In this document: positions 6,478-8,838 of the stretch, piece by piece
How the letters are laid out: each line of letters opens with the position of its first letter
How positions within the stretch are numbered: the first letter of the stretch is position 1
NCBI GenBank assembly: GCA_017475805.1
Contig: JAFVEW010000303.1
Location: 1 to 8,838, forward strand
Length of the DNA: 8,838 nt
Reading direction: 5' to 3'
Origin: Synergistaceae bacterium
GTDB taxonomy: Bacteria; Synergistota; Synergistia; Synergistales; Aminobacteriaceae
The notes under the pieces: generated by a model
Seen by the model: only the letters and a program-made list of their open reading frames with translations
Database searches by the model: none
What the model was told of the DNA's origin: nothing
Translations under genes and position numbers: made by a program

Positions 6478-8679
6478 TTAATTAACGCTTTTCGTTAAAT
6501 TCGAGTTTTCACGAACTAAAAGCCTCATCAATCCGAATGCCCCGAAAACGATTATTATTAAAACCGTTGAAAGAACGCTTGCGAGACCAAATCTTAGATT
6601 CTCAGAGAAGTTATAAATTAAGACCGTCAGGTGATACCAACGAGCCGAAATTAAAAATATAACCGCGCTGACCGCCGTCATCGAACGAACGAACGTATAT
6701 GACAAACTCGACAAAAACGCCGGACGAACTAAAGGCAGCACGACCGTTCTAAAAACTGTCGCTTGGTCTGCGCCTAAATCCGTAGCTGCTTCCTCGATTG
6801 AAGGATCAATCTGTCTTAACGAAGCTATGCCGCCTTCAATGCCTACGGGCAACTCTCGAATAACGTAATTAATAATGATAATCGCTGCCGTGCCGACCAA
6901 AATAATCGGAGCATGGTTAAAAGCTAAAATATAGCTGATACCGACTAAAGTTCCGGGTAACGCAAACGGAGTCATTAATAGCATTTCTAAAAGTCTTTTT
7001 CCGTGAAATTTTCGGCGAACTATCAACAATGCTGCGATCATTGCTGTAATTCCTGCGATCGGCGTTGCTATTGCCGCGAGCGTTACTGTATCAAATAAAG
7101 CATCTTTTGAACGTGTTATAGCCTCCGTGATATTTTCGAGGCTGAATGTGTAATCAATTCCCCAATTCTTGACGAAGCAGCCCGCGAAAATCGTTCCGTA
7201 AAGCAAAATCAAAATGAAAACGATCACGAAAATTATTCCCGTCAAAATTTTTCTCACTAAAGGAGTCGTTAATTCCGTTATTCGTCCTGAAGGTTTGCCT
7301 GTTACCGTTACATATGAACGTTTAGCTACCCAAAATCTTTGAGCTAAAAACGCCGTCAACGTCGGCAATAATAATAAAATCGAAAGTGCCGCGCCGTGTC
7401 CGAGCCTGTTCATGCCGGTAACTTCAATGTAGCTTTCAAGCGAAAGAACTTTCAAATCTCCGGCTAATAATAAAGGATTCGCAAAATCAGCAAGCGACGT
7501 CGTGAAAACTAATAGCCACGCGCTTAATAGACCCGGTATAGCTAAAGGCAATGTTATCGATGAGAAAGTTTTGAAACGGCTTGCGGATAAATTCAACGAA
7601 GCCTCTTCATAAGTCGAGTCGATAGCCTGCAGAACTCCGCTTAAAGTTAAGAACGCTATCGGGAACATTCCCATAGTCTGAACTATGACAAGTCCTGGAA
7701 GACCGTAAATCGAAAAATCCAAGCCTACAACTCTGAGCCAGCGTGTTATTAAGCCGTTGTTGCCGAATAATAAAATTATTGAAAGAGTCAACGAGAACGG
7801 CGGCGAGATTACAGGCAAAACTCCCATAGTTGAAATTAACTTTTTGCAAGGCGCGTTCGTTCTTGCGACAACAAAGGCAAATAAAAATCCTACGAGAGTT
7901 GAAAATGTTGCCGTCCAGCAGCCTAATTTTAAGCTACCCCATAAAGCCGAGAGATAACCTTCTGAGTTTAGAATAGTCTTCCAAATTGAAAGCGAGAATT
8001 TTCCGTTTTCTATAAATGAAAGTCTCAAGGCTTCAAATAAAGGATAAGCAACAAAGACGAGAGTCATTAAGAATAAACCGGCAAGAGCAAAGCCTACAAT
8101 AGGATCGCGGCTCATCATTAACTGCCAGATAACGACGACGAACAAAATAAAAGCTCCTAAGAAAAGAGTGTTTAACATTCTCATGAAGCCCTGCTCGCCT
8201 TCAGTGCTGAAAGCAAAAACTAATGCTCCCTCTATATCATGAGTTTTAAGGCTTACAGCAGGAGCAAAAAATATCGCCTGTTCTTCTTTAGAGCCGACAG
8301 TAAAATTTTTTGAGCTTCTATAAACTTCTTCGTAAGCTGCATTATCAAATCCCTTTGAAAATTCAGGATCAAGCGCAGAATTTTCTGTGAGTTTTGCTAA
8401 ATCCGAATCGCCTTTTGGAGTTGCGTTTAATTTTTCGCCGGGCATCGGGATCTCTGAGACGAGAGCGACTTTATATTCTGTTGCTTCGTCAGCCAAACGT
8501 TTTAGCCATTCATCAACATCTTCGGGTTCAGGATAGCCCGCCGCGACTGTTTCAACTGTCCGACGTTGGGCAGCGCGATTCTGCTTCAAAAATTCGTCGC
8601 GAACACTCGTGTATATCCATGCGCCGACTAAAATAACAAATAACATAGTAAGCAAAAAATTTATAAATTTTTTATTCAA
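6478..8679 (-). CDS. Fused two-domain ABC permease, FbpB-like, with extra N-terminal extracytoplasmic domain
   Basis: This gene encodes 733 residues from the TTG start, the membrane channel of an ABC importer. It carries two permease domains in one chain, each with an EAA loop that docks on the ATPase: EEASLNLSASRF..ITLPLAIPG (about 358-383) and EEAATDLGADQA..VVLPLVRPA (about 629-654). This is the FbpB-type arrangement for ferric iron, also seen in ThiP. FbpB-like proteins are usually about 500-560 residues; the excess is N-terminal: a membrane segment at about 5-23, about 140 hydrophilic residues outside the membrane, and a second membrane segment near 168-186 before the normal permease begins. 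I prefer TTG at 8679 because AAGGAGGG stands 6 bases before it; the in-frame ATG at 8703 would translate that site as Lys-Lys-Gly-Gly. It is followed closely by the ATPase gene. Substrate is inferred, not shown. Confidence 0.9.
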   Translation of the reverse strand: MNKKFINFLLTMLFVILVGAWIYTSVRDEFLKQNRAAQRRTVETVAAGYPEPEDVDEWLKRLADEATEYKVALVSEIPMPGEKLNATPKGDSDLAKLTENSALDPEFSKGFDNAAYEEVYRSSKNFTVGSKEEQAIFFAPAVSLKTHDIEGALVFAFSTEGEQGFMRMLNTLFLGAFILFVVVIWQLMMSRDPIVGFALAGLFLMTLVFVAYPLFEALRLSFIENGKFSLSIWKTILNSEGYLSALWGSLKLGCWTATFSTLVGFLFAFVVARTNAPCKKLISTMGVLPVISPPFSLTLSIILLFGNNGLITRWLRVVGLDFSIYGLPGLVIVQTMGMFPIAFLTLSGVLQAIDSTYEEASLNLSASRFKTFSSITLPLAIPGLLSAWLLVFTTSLADFANPLLLAGDLKVLSLESYIEVTGMNRLGHGAALSILLLLPTLTAFLAQRFWVAKRSYVTVTGKPSGRITELTTPLVRKILTGIIFVIVFILILLYGTIFAGCFVKNWGIDYTFSLENITEAITRSKDALFDTVTLAAIATPIAGITAMIAALLIVRRKFHGKRLLEMLLMTPFALPGTLVGISYILAFNHAPIILVGTAAIIIINYVIRELPVGIEGGIASLRQIDPSIEEAATDLGADQATVFRTVVLPLVRPAFLSSLSYTFVRSMTAVSAVIFLISARWYHLTVLIYNFSENLRFGLASVLSTVLIIIVFGAFGLMRLLVRENSNLTKSVN

Positions 8680-8685
8680 GTTTTT

Positions 8686-8693
8686 CCCTCCTT
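8686..8693 (-). promoter_or_regulatory. Strong ribosome binding site deciding the permease start
   Basis: AAGGAGGG, a near-perfect anti-16S match, lies 6 bases before the TTG at 8679. A weaker AGGA (8715-8712) lies 8 bases before the alternative ATG at 8703, so initiation at either codon is conceivable, with the TTG favoured. Confidence 0.65.
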
Positions 8694-8708
8694 TTTTCAT
8701 CATAGAAA

Positions 8709-8750
8709 AATTCCTAATTCCTCACTCCTAATTCCTACTTGCTTTTTTTA
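8709..8750 (-). repeat. Composite A-tract/heptamer repeat, copy III, overlapping the end of the symporter gene
   Basis: Read on the minus strand, this copy is T, seven A, GCAAGT, then four heptamers (AGGAATT, AGGAGTG, AGGAATT, AGGAATT). It has the same order of parts as the copies at 3774-3860. It covers the last codons and stop of the symporter gene and ends a few bases before the permease reading frame. Confidence 0.75.
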
Positions 8751-8838
8751 GCCAGTCTTTTCCGTCAATGAATATTGAAACGATAAACGACACTACATAA
8801 TCTCCCGCAGCGTTGATCATCGTAGCAGGAGGATCGAC
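8728..8838 (-). CDS. Probable SLC1-type dicarboxylate/amino acid:cation symporter, C-terminal 36 residues only
   Basis: Only the last 36 codons and the TAG stop are inside the window; the gene continues past position 8838. The visible part reads DPPATMINAAGDYVVSFIV and then FIDGKDWLKKASRN. The spacing of an Asp, a Thr, an Asn and Gly-Asp (D..xT..N..GD) matches the final membrane helix of the GltP/DctA/EAAT family, where these residues help bind substrate and sodium; members normally have about 400-430 residues. The last residues, KASRN, are encoded by a repeat element, so the native end was probably near KDWLK. The stop lies 48 bases before the preferred permease start with no promoter between, which suggests one operon. 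The family call rests on a short stretch and is moderate. Confidence 0.62.
   Translation of the reverse strand, partial: VDPPATMINAAGDYVVSFIVSIFIDGKDWLKKASRN

Overview
The window looks like a chromosomal segment from an anaerobic, diderm, probably host-associated bacterium, and I lean towards Synergistota. The main clue is the C-terminus of the large secreted protein: a Gly/Ser spacer, a GGCGGCN motif, a hydrophobic helix and a basic tail. From memory this resembles the Synergist-CTERM sorting signal; no profile search was run. The moderate-to-low GC content and the mix of InlB-like and gut-type surface repeats fit but are not specific.

Layout. One plus-strand gene (63-3755) encodes a 1230-residue secreted, probably surface-anchored repeat protein. 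It has a signal peptide, two homologous beta-solenoid-like modules, InlB-type repeats, an MBG/YDG-like domain, a Cys-containing leucine-rich repeat and the C-terminal anchor. It converges on an SLC13/DASS-family permease on the minus strand (3858-5132), separated by about 100 bases that hold two copies of an unusual A-tract plus heptamer repeat. The SLC13 gene has its own near-consensus promoter (5206-5234). Upstream of that promoter lies a strong minus-strand terminator (5289-5328), which ends a transport operon. That operon runs leftwards: the C-terminal end of a probable SLC1-type dicarboxylate/amino acid:cation symporter (8728-8838, cut by the window edge), then a fused two-domain ABC permease of the iron(III)/FbpB class with an extra N-terminal extracytoplasmic domain (6478-8679), then its FbpC/PotA-like ATPase (5343-6452). 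The gaps between these genes are short and show no promoter, so co-transcription is likely. No substrate-binding protein is in the window.

How the genes may work together. The minus-strand genes are all inner-membrane uptake systems: two secondary carriers probably for carboxylates or acidic amino acids, and one ATP-driven importer probably for ferric iron or a related small substrate. The surface protein is transcribed independently and is most simply read as an adhesin or wall-associated protein.

I do not see a clearly new defence or mobile system. The most unusual items are the composite repeat (three copies, two starting exactly at a TAA, one supplying the coding end of a gene), the sensor-like extension fused to the ABC permease, and the duplicated solenoid architecture of the secreted protein. 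No stretch longer than 300 bases lacks a gene.
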